A stretch of 18,658 nt of DNA from an uncultured Bacillota bacterium (GCA_937919165.1 CALFPO010000036.1:1-18658); one strand, 5' to 3'; positions 1 to 7,258 are shown, counted from the stretch's first letter. Made by a program: numbers and translations. Notes: a model not told the origin generated them from the letters alone.

Positions 1-1
1 T

Positions 2-75
2 GCAGATGTAGTTCAATGGTAGAACGCGACCTTGCCAAGGTCGACACGAGGGTTCGATTCCCTTCATCTGCTCCA
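2..75 (+). tRNA. tRNA-Gly (anticodon GCC)
   Basis: The acceptor stem GCAGATG (2-8) pairs perfectly with CATCTGC (65-71). It is followed by discriminator T72 and an encoded CCA (73-75). The anticodon arm has a CGACC/GGTCG stem around the loop TTGCCAA, which places anticodon GCC at 34-36 (glycine). The T arm carries the canonical GGTTCGATTCC. A U discriminator is typical of bacterial glycine tRNA. The gene lies at the window edge, so its promoter and any upstream tRNAs are outside. A hairpin terminator follows within 10 nt, so it is the last gene of its unit. Confidence 0.97.
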
Positions 76-84
76 GAAAGCAAC

Positions 85-110
85 AAAAGCCCTTAAATAA
101 AGGGCTTTTT
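85..110 (+). terminator. Rho-independent terminator after tRNA-Gly
   Basis: AAAAGCCCTT (85-94) pairs with AAGGGCTTTT (100-109) around a 5-nt A/T loop, and the 3' arm runs into a T tract. It sits 9 nt after the tRNA CCA end. The arms begin with A's, so it could also work weakly on the other strand. The rest of 76-249 contains only this and the next hairpin; I see no gene there. Confidence 0.85.
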
Positions 111-202
111 AAAAACTTTATATTACCATGCTCCTGTACATTTCTTTTATATTTGAAAGACAATGACGACAATTATAAGGAAGACAGAAAATTCCGGTAT
201 AT

Positions 203-230
203 AAAACCTCCTAATTATTTAGGAGGTTTT
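203..230 (-). terminator. Terminator of the PTS/aldolase operon
   Basis: A 12-bp inverted repeat (AAAACCTCCTAA / TTAGGAGGTTTT) lies 20 nt beyond the stop of the last operon gene. Read on the minus strand, the second arm ends in TTTTATAT, giving a moderate U tract. It faces the tRNA terminator, as expected between convergent units. Confidence 0.75.
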
Positions 231-249
231 ACAGGAAAAGGAATCTATT

Positions 250-888
250 CTATTTACGTAGTGTAATCAATTCATCAAAGTCATTTAATTTCAATGGAGT
301 TCCTAGTCTTTTTGCAATAGTATACATTTCAACAGTTTCTTCCATTGCTTCTAATATCTTAAATGCTTCTGATATGTCTTTACCAATAGCAACGACACCA
401 TGATTGCTTAACAGTGCAACATCCCTATCTTTCAATGCATCTTCGATACCTTTAGCTATTTCATAAGTTCCAGCTTTTCCGTATTTAATGCATTTGATTG
501 CTCCCTTCATGAAAACAGCAAAGGTGACACAACAATCCATTTTGATGTCCTCGCCAAGCATTGCATATGCGGTCAAGTACTTGCAGTGACAGTGAATTAC
601 AGCATTGCAATCCTTTCTTGCATCAAGTGCGGCTTTATGAAGCCTATATTCACTAGAAGCTTTGCATATACCATCAATTTGTTGCTCTGTATCATAATCT
701 AATACAGCAACTTCATCTTCTTTTAGAAATAATTTTCTTTTTCCAGATGGAGTAATATAGAGCTTTTTGTTTTCTCTATCATAAATAGATATATTTCCTT
801 CTAGAGCATTAACAAACCCTTTTTCCTCCATTAATTTAGAGTACTCAACCAGTTCTTTTTTAATATCGTTATTTACAGTCTTTTCCAA
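250..888 (-). CDS. Class II aldolase/adducin family protein (FucA/AraD-type)
   Basis: This is a zinc-dependent class II aldolase or epimerase of the L-fuculose-1-phosphate aldolase/L-ribulose-5-phosphate 4-epimerase family. Numbered from the chosen start (212 aa), it has GNIS (31-34), TPSG (46-49), the catalytic-type Glu80 in SSE, and the metal ligands His99 and His101 (HCH) and His163 (SNHG). All metal ligands and the general acid are therefore intact. I chose the TTG at 888 because a strong GGAGG lies 8 nt upstream (897-901). Upstream in-frame TTG (927) and GTG codons lack such a site. The gene overlaps the preceding dehydrogenase by 20 nt, so the SD is embedded in that gene's coding sequence and translation is probably coupled. 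Substrate is unknown: fuculose-P-like aldol cleavage, pentulose-P epimerisation, or decarboxylation of a keto-acid phosphate as in OtnC-type relatives. It is the last gene of the operon. Confidence 0.85.
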   Translation of the reverse strand: MEKTVNNDIKKELVEYSKLMEEKGFVNALEGNISIYDRENKKLYITPSGKRKLFLKEDEVAVLDYDTEQQIDGICKASSEYRLHKAALDARKDCNAVIHCHCKYLTAYAMLGEDIKMDCCVTFAVFMKGAIKCIKYGKAGTYEIAKGIEDALKDRDVALLSNHGVVAIGKDISEAFKILEAMEETVEMYTIAKRLGTPLKLNDFDELITLRK

Positions 889-1921
889 AAAGAAGTCCTC
901 CACGGCTCTTGAATGCTTCAGTATCAAATACTTCAGGATTCTTTATAGTGATATTCTTATTTCCTTTAAAGAAATTTTGTAAATGAGCTTCCAATAGTTC
1001 ATATTGGTGAGCATCTCTTTCATCAGTAATACCAGCAATGTGTGGAGTCATAATCAGCTTGTCTGGATCTGTAATTCTGAAATAAGGATTATCATCATTG
1101 ATAGGTTCCGTCTTATAAACATCAATAGCAGCAGCGCGAATTGTGCCATTTTCTAATGCTTCGATAATAGCCTGTTCATCTGTCAGCTTAGCTCTACCAG
1201 TATTGATCAAGCATGCTGTTGGCTTCATCATCGCTAATTGCTCTTTGCCTATCATATTCATAGTTTCAGGCGTAACTCTTGCTAACAAGACAACATAGTC
1301 GCCTTCTTTCAAGCAATCTTCTAAAGAAAGCATTTTTACATTTTCTTTGGCTGCATCTTCTGGTTTAACGTATGGATCATAAGCAACTACATTCATACCT
1401 ATGCCATTACATAATTTAGCTAATTCTCTACCATTCCTACCATAGCCAACAATAGAAACGGTCTTTCTATATAGCTCAGAAGAACCCTTCAAGAAACTGA
1501 ATTCAATTTTTTTCCAATCCTTATTTCTGATTTTAGTTTGAGCTCTAATAATAGGACGAGCCAAGTTGAACATCAAAGCTAAACTTAGTTCCGCTACAGC
1601 GTGCAGACATCTACCGCCACTAAACAAAACAGGGATACCTAAATCTGTACAAGTCTCAATATCGATGTTTTCTTCAGGACCATCTCTAACGCTCATCACA
1701 ACCTTTAGATCTGGGCAGTTTTCTAATACTTCTTTCGTAACTCTATCGTAGCCGCAAACAAACAATTCGCAGCCTTTTAAAGCCTCGATCAGTTCTTCGC
1801 CTTTTAATCCAGCGTCAATACCAGAAGCAAAGTTTGCTCCGCCTCTAACAAGGTCGTAATGTGATTCGTAGTATTCGCCCCATTCTTTATTATTTTCAGC
1901 AGTCCATAGCATTTTTAACAT
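869..1921 (-). CDS. D-isomer-specific 2-hydroxyacid dehydrogenase (NAD-binding)
   Basis: A 350-aa NAD(P)H-dependent dehydrogenase of the D-2-hydroxyacid family (PGDH/glyoxylate reductase/PdxB relatives). The Rossmann motif GYGRNG is at 159-164, followed by an acidic residue (D182 in AYDPY) that suggests NAD preference. The catalytic triad is visible as R243 (NTGR), E272 (TEP) and H294 (PHIAG). The N-terminal region carries the substrate-domain pattern ending in NIDIETC..LGIPV. The ATG at 1921 has AGGAGG about 10 nt upstream. It sits 14 nt after the HPr gene and overlaps the FucA-type aldolase at its 3' end, so it belongs to the PTS operon. It would interconvert a 2-hydroxy acid and a 2-keto acid, possibly a phosphorylated sugar acid derived from the imported substrate. 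The specific substrate cannot be read from sequence. Confidence 0.88.
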   Translation of the reverse strand: MLKMLWTAENNKEWGEYYESHYDLVRGGANFASGIDAGLKGEELIEALKGCELFVCGYDRVTKEVLENCPDLKVVMSVRDGPEENIDIETCTDLGIPVLFSGGRCLHAVAELSLALMFNLARPIIRAQTKIRNKDWKKIEFSFLKGSSELYRKTVSIVGYGRNGRELAKLCNGIGMNVVAYDPYVKPEDAAKENVKMLSLEDCLKEGDYVVLLARVTPETMNMIGKEQLAMMKPTACLINTGRAKLTDEQAIIEALENGTIRAAAIDVYKTEPINDDNPYFRITDPDKLIMTPHIAGITDERDAHQYELLEAHLQNFFKGNKNITIKNPEVFDTEAFKSRGGLLFGKDCK

Positions 1922-1935
1922 AAACGAGTTTCCTC

Positions 1936-2205
1936 CTAATCTGTTTCATACAAATTATGCATAAATAAATCAAGTATTTCGTTATAAGCAATTTCCTCGT
2001 CTTCGCCATCCATATATACAGTAATTTCGGTGCCTTTTACAGCGCCTAGAGAAATAACTTGTAAAATACTCTTTGCATTAGCTTTCATTTCATTGGTCGC
2101 AACTTCAATTTTACATGAAAACTTTTGAGCCAATTTAACAAAAACAGCAGCAGGTCTAGCATGCAATCCTGTACCGTTTTGAATTGTTGTTATAATTTTC
2201 TTCAT
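1936..2205 (-). CDS. HPr family phosphocarrier protein (operon-encoded)
   Basis: An 89-aa HPr-like protein. The active-site motif GLHARPAA places the phosphorylated histidine at His15. The regulatory serine region AKSILQVISLGA has serine at position 46, the HPr kinase target in Gram-positive HPr. Length and motif spacing match genuine HPr. Location inside a PTS operon suggests a dedicated phosphocarrier relaying phosphate from EI to the adjacent IIA, or to the PRD regulator, rather than the housekeeping ptsH, which normally sits with ptsI. Keeping Ser46 means it could also enter CcpA/HprK signalling. SD GAGG lies 4-5 nt before ATG 2205. A 130-nt gap carrying a strong hairpin separates it from the IIC gene upstream. 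Confidence 0.93.
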   Translation of the reverse strand: MKKIITTIQNGTGLHARPAAVFVKLAQKFSCKIEVATNEMKANAKSILQVISLGAVKGTEITVYMDGEDEEIAYNEILDLFMHNLYETD

Positions 2206-2230
2206 ATAACCTCTTAATAACCATAGATGA

Positions 2231-2262
2231 GCGAATGATGACCGATTTTGGCCACCATTCGC
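2231..2262 (-). other. Strong intergenic hairpin without U tract (IIC-HPr gap)
   Basis: Positions 2231-2243 and 2250-2262 form a 13-bp stem (two G-U pairs when read as minus-strand RNA) with a 6-nt loop. No T run follows on either strand, so it is not a standard intrinsic terminator. It lies within the long gap of an otherwise tightly packed operon, 25 nt before the HPr start codon. A role in mRNA processing or in protecting the 3' end of the IIC message is plausible but inferred. Confidence 0.6.
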
Positions 2263-2335
2263 TTGATATTAACATAATATTTGTTAATATTTATATGTCA
2301 TCTGATTAAGTAGTTCGTTTTTAAAGGGCTCGATA

Positions 2336-3364
2336 CTATTTGTCAGATGATATTTTCTTTTTAGTTAAAATAAGGAATCCAGCTGTGCAAGCAGTTGTTA
2401 CACACATACATAGAATCCATAATGGAAGATTATTTGCAAGAATAGCAACGAATTGGCCACCATGTAATGCAGGAACTTCAACGCCCAGTGTATAAACTAA
2501 ACCACCACCGAAGAATCCGCCAATAAATAATGCTGGCATAACTCTCTTTGGATCGTTCAGAGCGTAAGGAATGCACATTTCTGTAATGCCTACAGCCCAA
2601 CCACACAGCAAGCTTACTGCACCGTCATGTTCTTCTTGAGTAAACTTATCCTTAGCAAGTTTCATTGCTACATAAATTCCCATACATACAGTTGTACCAC
2701 CGACCATTACTGCTGTTGTTGGAATATAGCTTCCTGTTTCAGAAACAATAGCCATTGCTGTAATAAATGCGGCATAGCCTAAAGGACCACCCATACCCAT
2801 GCCAACGCAACCGCCTAATAAGCCGCCAACGATGAATGGAGATTTAGTAGATACAAATGTGAACAGATTTACTAAGAAATCCATTAACCAAGCACATACT
2901 GGCGAAATAACATAATTCATTGACAGGAATGTGAAGAAGCATCCTAAGAACGGAAGAATTACCAGACCTTTTGCAGAATCTAGACCGCCAGGAAGCTTGA
3001 TGGTTCTGTTGATGAATCTTACAAAATAACCAACAACACATCCACCGATGAACGCAGCCAAGATACCACCTGAATTAGCTGAGAATAAGCCAACCAGTAA
3101 ACCAGGTGCTAGACCAGGTTTGTTAGCGATACGATATGATGCATACATGGCAACAATATATTGCATTGTGTTGAATAATACATCACCCCAATTGTAAAGC
3201 TGATCAGCAAATGAACCTGGAACGATCGCATCTAAGTTGCCGCCAACTGTCAATATAGATATTGCTCTCATAAGGGCACCACCGATAACTACTGGAATCA
3301 TATAGCCGATACCAGTCATTATGGCTTCTCTACATTCGATTAAAACTTTTTTTACTTTTTCCAT
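2336..3364 (-). CDS. PTS fructose-family transporter subunit IIC
   Basis: A 342-aa integral membrane protein forming the sugar channel of a fructose-family PTS permease. It has many hydrophobic segments (about nine, from residue 14 to 335), the N-terminal GYMIPVVIGGA motif (20-30), glycine-rich stretches near 178-196, and the family signature GITE..IPYALNDP (259-272) that contributes to the substrate site. The length fits a stand-alone IIC domain, and IIA and IIB are separate adjacent genes. In the fructose family, IIB passes phosphate to sugar bound here, usually giving a 1-phosphate. ATG 3364 is preceded by an AAAGGGA-type SD. The sugar need not be fructose: relatives carry mannose derivatives, mannosylglycerate and others, and the downstream enzymes are not fructose-pathway enzymes. 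Confidence 0.92.
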   Translation of the reverse strand: MEKVKKVLIECREAIMTGIGYMIPVVIGGALMRAISILTVGGNLDAIVPGSFADQLYNWGDVLFNTMQYIVAMYASYRIANKPGLAPGLLVGLFSANSGGILAAFIGGCVVGYFVRFINRTIKLPGGLDSAKGLVILPFLGCFFTFLSMNYVISPVCAWLMDFLVNLFTFVSTKSPFIVGGLLGGCVGMGMGGPLGYAAFITAMAIVSETGSYIPTTAVMVGGTTVCMGIYVAMKLAKDKFTQEEHDGAVSLLCGWAVGITEMCIPYALNDPKRVMPALFIGGFFGGGLVYTLGVEVPALHGGQFVAILANNLPLWILCMCVTTACTAGFLILTKKKISSDK

Positions 3365-3382
3365 TTTTTATCCCTTTCTAAA

Positions 3383-3706
3383 TTAATCTTTGTAAAAACC
3401 TTTCTCTTTAATAACGTCTAATACTGTTTCTGGATGGCGAATGCTTGTATAGACGCTTACTTCAATAGTTTTAGATTTGTATTTATCAAATCTATCTTGA
3501 TCATATAGATCTCCGCCGGCTGCAATTACAATTACATCGGCTGTTTCTAAATCTTCTTTTGTTAATTCATTATCGGGACCAAGATTTCCATCTCTTTCGA
3601 TCTTGCATTCATGGCCTATACCCCTAAAGTATTTTTCCAATGCTTCAGCACACATGTAAGTATGAGCCATACCGATAGCGCATGATGTTACCCCTACGAT
3701 TTTCAT
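3383..3706 (-). CDS. PTS fructose-family subunit IIB
   Basis: A 107-aa cytoplasmic phosphotransfer domain. The phosphorylated cysteine is Cys9, in the loop SCAIGMAHTYMCAEAL. The family norm is CPTGIAHT, so the residues just after the cysteine are divergent while GxAHTxM is kept. The usual KVETQG segment reads KIERDGNLG here. It accepts phosphate from the IIA protein encoded upstream and passes it to sugar in IIC. A strong GGGGAGG SD lies 5 nt before ATG 3706. It sits 12 nt after the IIA gene and 18 nt before IIC. Confidence 0.92.
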   Translation of the reverse strand: MKIVGVTSCAIGMAHTYMCAEALEKYFRGIGHECKIERDGNLGPDNELTKEDLETADVIVIAAGGDLYDQDRFDKYKSKTIEVSVYTSIRHPETVLDVIKEKGFYKD

Positions 3707-3718
3707 TTTTTCCTCCCC

Positions 3719-4207
3719 TTATGATAGTGGTCTTAATTTTTTGGCCTGTTCTATGCCGGTTTTGACTATAGTGTCTGCGTCATCGCTATTAAACAAAACA
3801 TCAACGAATTCTTGGTCCATTAATAGTCTTGTAATAGTAGATAACATCTTAATATACTCATTGCTGCTAGATTCTTCTGGGATAGCCAACATAACAGATA
3901 ATTTAACTTCACCTGAAAAATTATTTGAGTTGTACATAAATGGTTTAGATCTGCAAATTGCAACTGCTGCGTTTTTAACAGTGGAACTTTTTCCATGAGG
4001 AACCGCTAAATTATCTCCCATATAGGTAGAACCAGTGTCTTCTCTCTCGTATAATGCTTTCTTAAATTCTTCTACACTTTCAATGCAGCCTGATTTGTAT
4101 AGCATATTTGCCATATGATCGAACAAGTCATCTTTATCTACAAATTCAGAATTACTGATGTCTATTAAATCAGGTTTTAAAGCATTACTTAAATCTAAAT
4201 TTTCCAT
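3719..4207 (-). CDS. PTS fructose/mannitol-family subunit IIA
   Basis: A 162-aa EIIA of the PTS EIIA type-2 (fructose/mannitol) family. The phosphorylated histidine is His71 in NLAVPHGKS, following the typical EREDTGSTYMG segment (54-64), and LSVMLAIPEE then leads to the IKMLSTITRLLMD helix. It takes phosphate from HPr (plausibly the HPr in this operon) and donates it to IIB Cys9. It could also phosphorylate the regulator encoded upstream. It starts 4 nt after the stop of the ketose-bisphosphate-aldolase-like gene. The GGGGG SD overlaps that stop, implying translational coupling. Confidence 0.93.
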   Translation of the reverse strand: MENLDLSNALKPDLIDISNSEFVDKDDLFDHMANMLYKSGCIESVEEFKKALYEREDTGSTYMGDNLAVPHGKSSTVKNAAVAICRSKPFMYNSNNFSGEVKLSVMLAIPEESSSNEYIKMLSTITRLLMDQEFVDVLFNSDDADTIVKTGIEQAKKLRPLS

Positions 4208-4211
4208 TCAT

Positions 4212-5111
4212 TCACCCCCTTTCGACAGGCTTAACATCATAAGTAACCTTTTTATTACTAATTCCTCTGTCTCTATTTGACCAATTCTGATTTTTGCTTC
4301 CACTAATCTCTATTAGTTCGCGCAACCTTTTCTTTATACCCGCTATTAAGTGGGTATAGATTTCATAACTTGGTTCATTTTCAATATCTGCTGCGAAAAT
4401 TTCTTTATATGCGCTTGCTGCTAAATCACTGAAAATATTGACTTTGTTTATGCCTGAATGACAAGCCTTTTCTAATGATTCATCGCCCGTTCCTGAGCCG
4501 CCATGAATTACTAAAGGTATGCCGACTTCTTTCTTGATTTTCTCTAACAATTCGAAATCGAGTTTAGGTGTTCCCTTATACATGCCATGAGCAGTTCCAA
4601 TAGCAACAGCCAAAGAATCAACATCAGTTCTATCAACAAATTCTTTAGCTTCTTCAGGCTTAGTGAATAGCGATTTGTCATTTGGATCATATTCTTCGCC
4701 TTGACCGACATGGCCCAATTCAGCTTCAACACTAATTCCAAGACTGTGGGCAAGTTCGACGATCTGCCTTACCTGTTTCACGTTTTCTTCAAAAGGCAAT
4801 TTCGATCTATCGGCCATTACTCCAGTAAAGCCTGCTTTAAAAGCAGCTAAAGTTTCCGCAACAGATGCACCATGATCCAAGTTGATTGCAATCGGTACAG
4901 ATGATTGCTCGCACAAAGTATTAAAGTATTCTCTTACAAAAACAAAATCAGGCCTCATAAAAGTGGCTACATCAATAATTAGTGGAGCATTCATTTCTTC
5001 TGCAACCTCAATATATGCTCTTAGTTCCATTTCGTAACACGCATTTGGAGCTATAACAGCATAATTGTTCTTATTAGCATGGTCCAATATCTCTTTCATT
5101 GAAACTAACAT
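4212..5111 (-). CDS. Class II ketose-bisphosphate aldolase-like protein (PTS-linked)
   Basis: A 299-aa class II aldolase of the FbaA/GatY/IolJ superfamily, predicted to cleave a ketose (bis)phosphate with a divalent metal. It has catalytic Asp79 and zinc ligand His80 (NLDHG), VEAELG (128-133), His175 (GTAHG) and His203 (IHGGSG). The core is therefore complete. Two substrate-facing motifs differ from the family norm: ADRSKLP (100-106) replaces the usual IDGS/IDAS, and NIFSD (225-229) replaces NIDTD of FBP aldolases and NVATE of tagatose aldolases. It also has an approximately 25-residue polar C-terminal tail after the usual end (ISGS, 269-272). AAAGGAGG lies 7 nt before ATG 5111. It sits 14 nt after the regulator. 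I infer a non-standard phosphosugar substrate. Compare the housekeeping fba at 15508. Confidence 0.87.
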   Translation of the reverse strand: MLVSMKEILDHANKNNYAVIAPNACYEMELRAYIEVAEEMNAPLIIDVATFMRPDFVFVREYFNTLCEQSSVPIAINLDHGASVAETLAAFKAGFTGVMADRSKLPFEENVKQVRQIVELAHSLGISVEAELGHVGQGEEYDPNDKSLFTKPEEAKEFVDRTDVDSLAVAIGTAHGMYKGTPKLDFELLEKIKKEVGIPLVIHGGSGTGDESLEKACHSGINKVNIFSDLAASAYKEIFAADIENEPSYEIYTHLIAGIKKRLRELIEISGSKNQNWSNRDRGISNKKVTYDVKPVERG

Positions 5112-5125
5112 TGTTTATCCTCCTT

Positions 5126-7258
5126 TCATTTTTCTTTGCAATAATTATTTTCAAAATTTACTAATACGTTATGAAATTCTTCATAATTCTTTGAATTAGT
5201 AAGTTTTTCCAATACAGATGGATAGTTCACTAACTGCATCAGTTCTGATAACGCACGCAAATGCTTTGTTTTATCTACTGCAGAAAGTGAAATGATTAGC
5301 CTTACAGGATCAAATTCCTTATTCCCGAAGTTTATAGGTTTCTTTAGTGTGATAAATGACATTCCAAGCTTATATGCTCCATCTTCAGGCCTGGCGTGCG
5401 GAAAGGCCAAACCATCAGTAATAACGATATTGGGGCCCAATAATTCTTTTGAAGCAATCATGCTGCTAATAAACTTCTCGCTGATAGTTTTGGTTCTTAA
5501 TAGCAGATTCCCAGATGTTCTTATTGCTTCTTTATAATCCTTCGCATCCACATTGAGACTTACATGCTCTTCTATTGCTAGCTCACTTAAAAGTTTTCCT
5601 TTATTGTTTTCTACGAATCCTTCTATATTTAGGAAATCAGAAAGCTTTTCGTACAGTTTCTGTTGATTATTAACCGTACACTCTGTCGCTATTATATTGA
5701 TTAGTTCATATATATCGATCGTTTTGTCTTTTTTGCTAGGCTCATCGGATATATTCAGATTCTTTTTGATCAGACTTATATCTTTATCTGACAATAACGG
5801 AGAAACACAGATACATTTCTTATTTCCTTCTACAAGTGGTGTAGTTGAAATGATTAAATCTATATCATCATCATTGTATTTTTCAAATTCTTTAACCGAG
5901 CAGACGTTCTTTACTACAATATTTGGGAATTGATTGCATACACGGCTGCTCAAAAGATTGCTTGTGCCAATACCGCTTACGCATACAATTAGAACTTTTA
6001 CTTTATCGTTTTTATTAACAAGAAGCTTATTCCTTTCAATAGATGCAGCTATATGGATAGTTAAATATGCTATTTCATCGTCACTTGGAACTACGCCAAT
6101 GTTCTTTTCAAAGAATTGTTCAGTGCTCTTGCAAGCTTGATATACATCAGAATAAAGATATTTAACATCATCTTTTACTGGAGGAGTCAGTACATTAATA
6201 TCAAACAGAACTCTATTAACCATCTGCGATAAATGTATTATTAAGCTCTCAAACAATGTTTCGTCATTTAAGAGACTGATCTTCAATTGCGATTCAATCA
6301 ACTTTATGAATTCTCTTACTAGGTAAACATCTTTGCTGTTATATGCATTTGTATTTGTAATATTCTGCACTGACAAAAAAGCCAATATATTGAAGTATTC
6401 TTCTTCTGGAATTGCCGTTTTTATTTCTTTTTCAAAATCTTTTTTATATTCATTTATCCATTTTTCATATTCTGTTAATTTTTTTACTAAAGAGGCGCTA
6501 TCGGTTGCTCCATTAAGATACTTTTTATTATTGATTCTAAGAAGACATATGCAAATCATAAAGTAAGCATTCAGATATGCTTCATCTGTAAAGGAGGTAT
6601 TTTCTAAAGCTTCAAATTTCTTTATAAATCTATCTGCCGCATTATTGTAATTATATTTAGCTATTTCTTTTAAAAATGAGTTCAATATATTGTCAAATAC
6701 AAATAGTTCTTGCTTTTCATTATTTTCATATATAACTTGCACAAGTATATTCTCAAAATAAATACTAATATATTCTAGTATTGTTCTTCTTAGGTTCAAT
6801 TCATCATATTCTAAATAAATGCCTCTTTGATCATGAATGATGTTTATGTTTCTTTTTTCTAACCATTTAGATATTTCATCAATATTCTTTAATACAGTGG
6901 TCTTGCTAGATTTGGTTAATTCTACTAATGCAGACATCTTAATAGGCTTAGTATTCAAAAACAGCTCTTGAATTAATAATTCGTCTCTTTCGCTATTGAC
7001 GTAATAATTTGTATAATCTGAAATATTCTTCATTAATAATTGAAGGATCTTTTTGTTGTTGATATCGCCATTTAATTTAACGCCAAGATTCTTATCCTGT
7101 TCAATTGTTAAATCCGTATTATCTAAAAACGTTATTATTTTTTTAATATCGTCTCTAATTGTTCTGGTTGTAACATTAAAAATATCTGCTAATTCTTCAA
7201 AACTAACATAAGTTGATTGTTTAGATAAAACTTCAATTATTTTTAATTCCCTTTTCAT
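5126..7258 (-). CDS. PRD-containing PTS-regulated transcriptional activator (MtlR/LicR-type)
   Basis: A 710-aa multidomain regulator. An N-terminal HTH (about 16-41) is followed by an Mga-like second HTH (about 105-140), PRD1 (about 185-300) and PRD2 (about 310-410). An EIIB(Gat)-like domain carries Cys426 (VLIVCVSGIGTS, 422-433) and a C-terminal EIIA domain carries His621 (AFPHARP). DNA-binding N-terminal domains make it an activator rather than an RNA-binding antiterminator. PRD2 keeps both conserved histidines (His342 in IIHLSQMVNR, His402 in YLTIHIAA). PRD1 has no histidine at the equivalent places. In the MtlR paradigm HPr phosphorylates PRD2 to activate, and IIA-dependent phosphorylation of the EIIB cysteine inactivates in the absence of substrate. 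Here it probably senses the flux of the downstream IIABC. It is the first gene of the operon. ATG 7258 has no clear SD. Confidence 0.9.
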   Translation of the reverse strand: MKRELKIIEVLSKQSTYVSFEELADIFNVTTRTIRDDIKKIITFLDNTDLTIEQDKNLGVKLNGDINNKKILQLLMKNISDYTNYYVNSERDELLIQELFLNTKPIKMSALVELTKSSKTTVLKNIDEISKWLEKRNINIIHDQRGIYLEYDELNLRRTILEYISIYFENILVQVIYENNEKQELFVFDNILNSFLKEIAKYNYNNAADRFIKKFEALENTSFTDEAYLNAYFMICICLLRINNKKYLNGATDSASLVKKLTEYEKWINEYKKDFEKEIKTAIPEEEYFNILAFLSVQNITNTNAYNSKDVYLVREFIKLIESQLKISLLNDETLFESLIIHLSQMVNRVLFDINVLTPPVKDDVKYLYSDVYQACKSTEQFFEKNIGVVPSDDEIAYLTIHIAASIERNKLLVNKNDKVKVLIVCVSGIGTSNLLSSRVCNQFPNIVVKNVCSVKEFEKYNDDDIDLIISTTPLVEGNKKCICVSPLLSDKDISLIKKNLNISDEPSKKDKTIDIYELINIIATECTVNNQQKLYEKLSDFLNIEGFVENNKGKLLSELAIEEHVSLNVDAKDYKEAIRTSGNLLLRTKTISEKFISSMIASKELLGPNIVITDGLAFPHARPEDGAYKLGMSFITLKKPINFGNKEFDPVRLIISLSAVDKTKHLRALSELMQLVNYPSVLEKLTNSKNYEEFHNVLVNFENNYCKEK

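Noticed and set aside
2..250. tRNA-Gly as an integration (att) site for the PTS operon
   Set aside because: No integrase and no second copy of the tRNA 3' end is visible in the window.
2209..2253. 14-codon minus-strand frame across the IIC-HPr hairpin, a possible leader peptide
   Set aside because: It has no SD, no run of regulatory codons and no alternative terminator structure, so attenuation is not supported.
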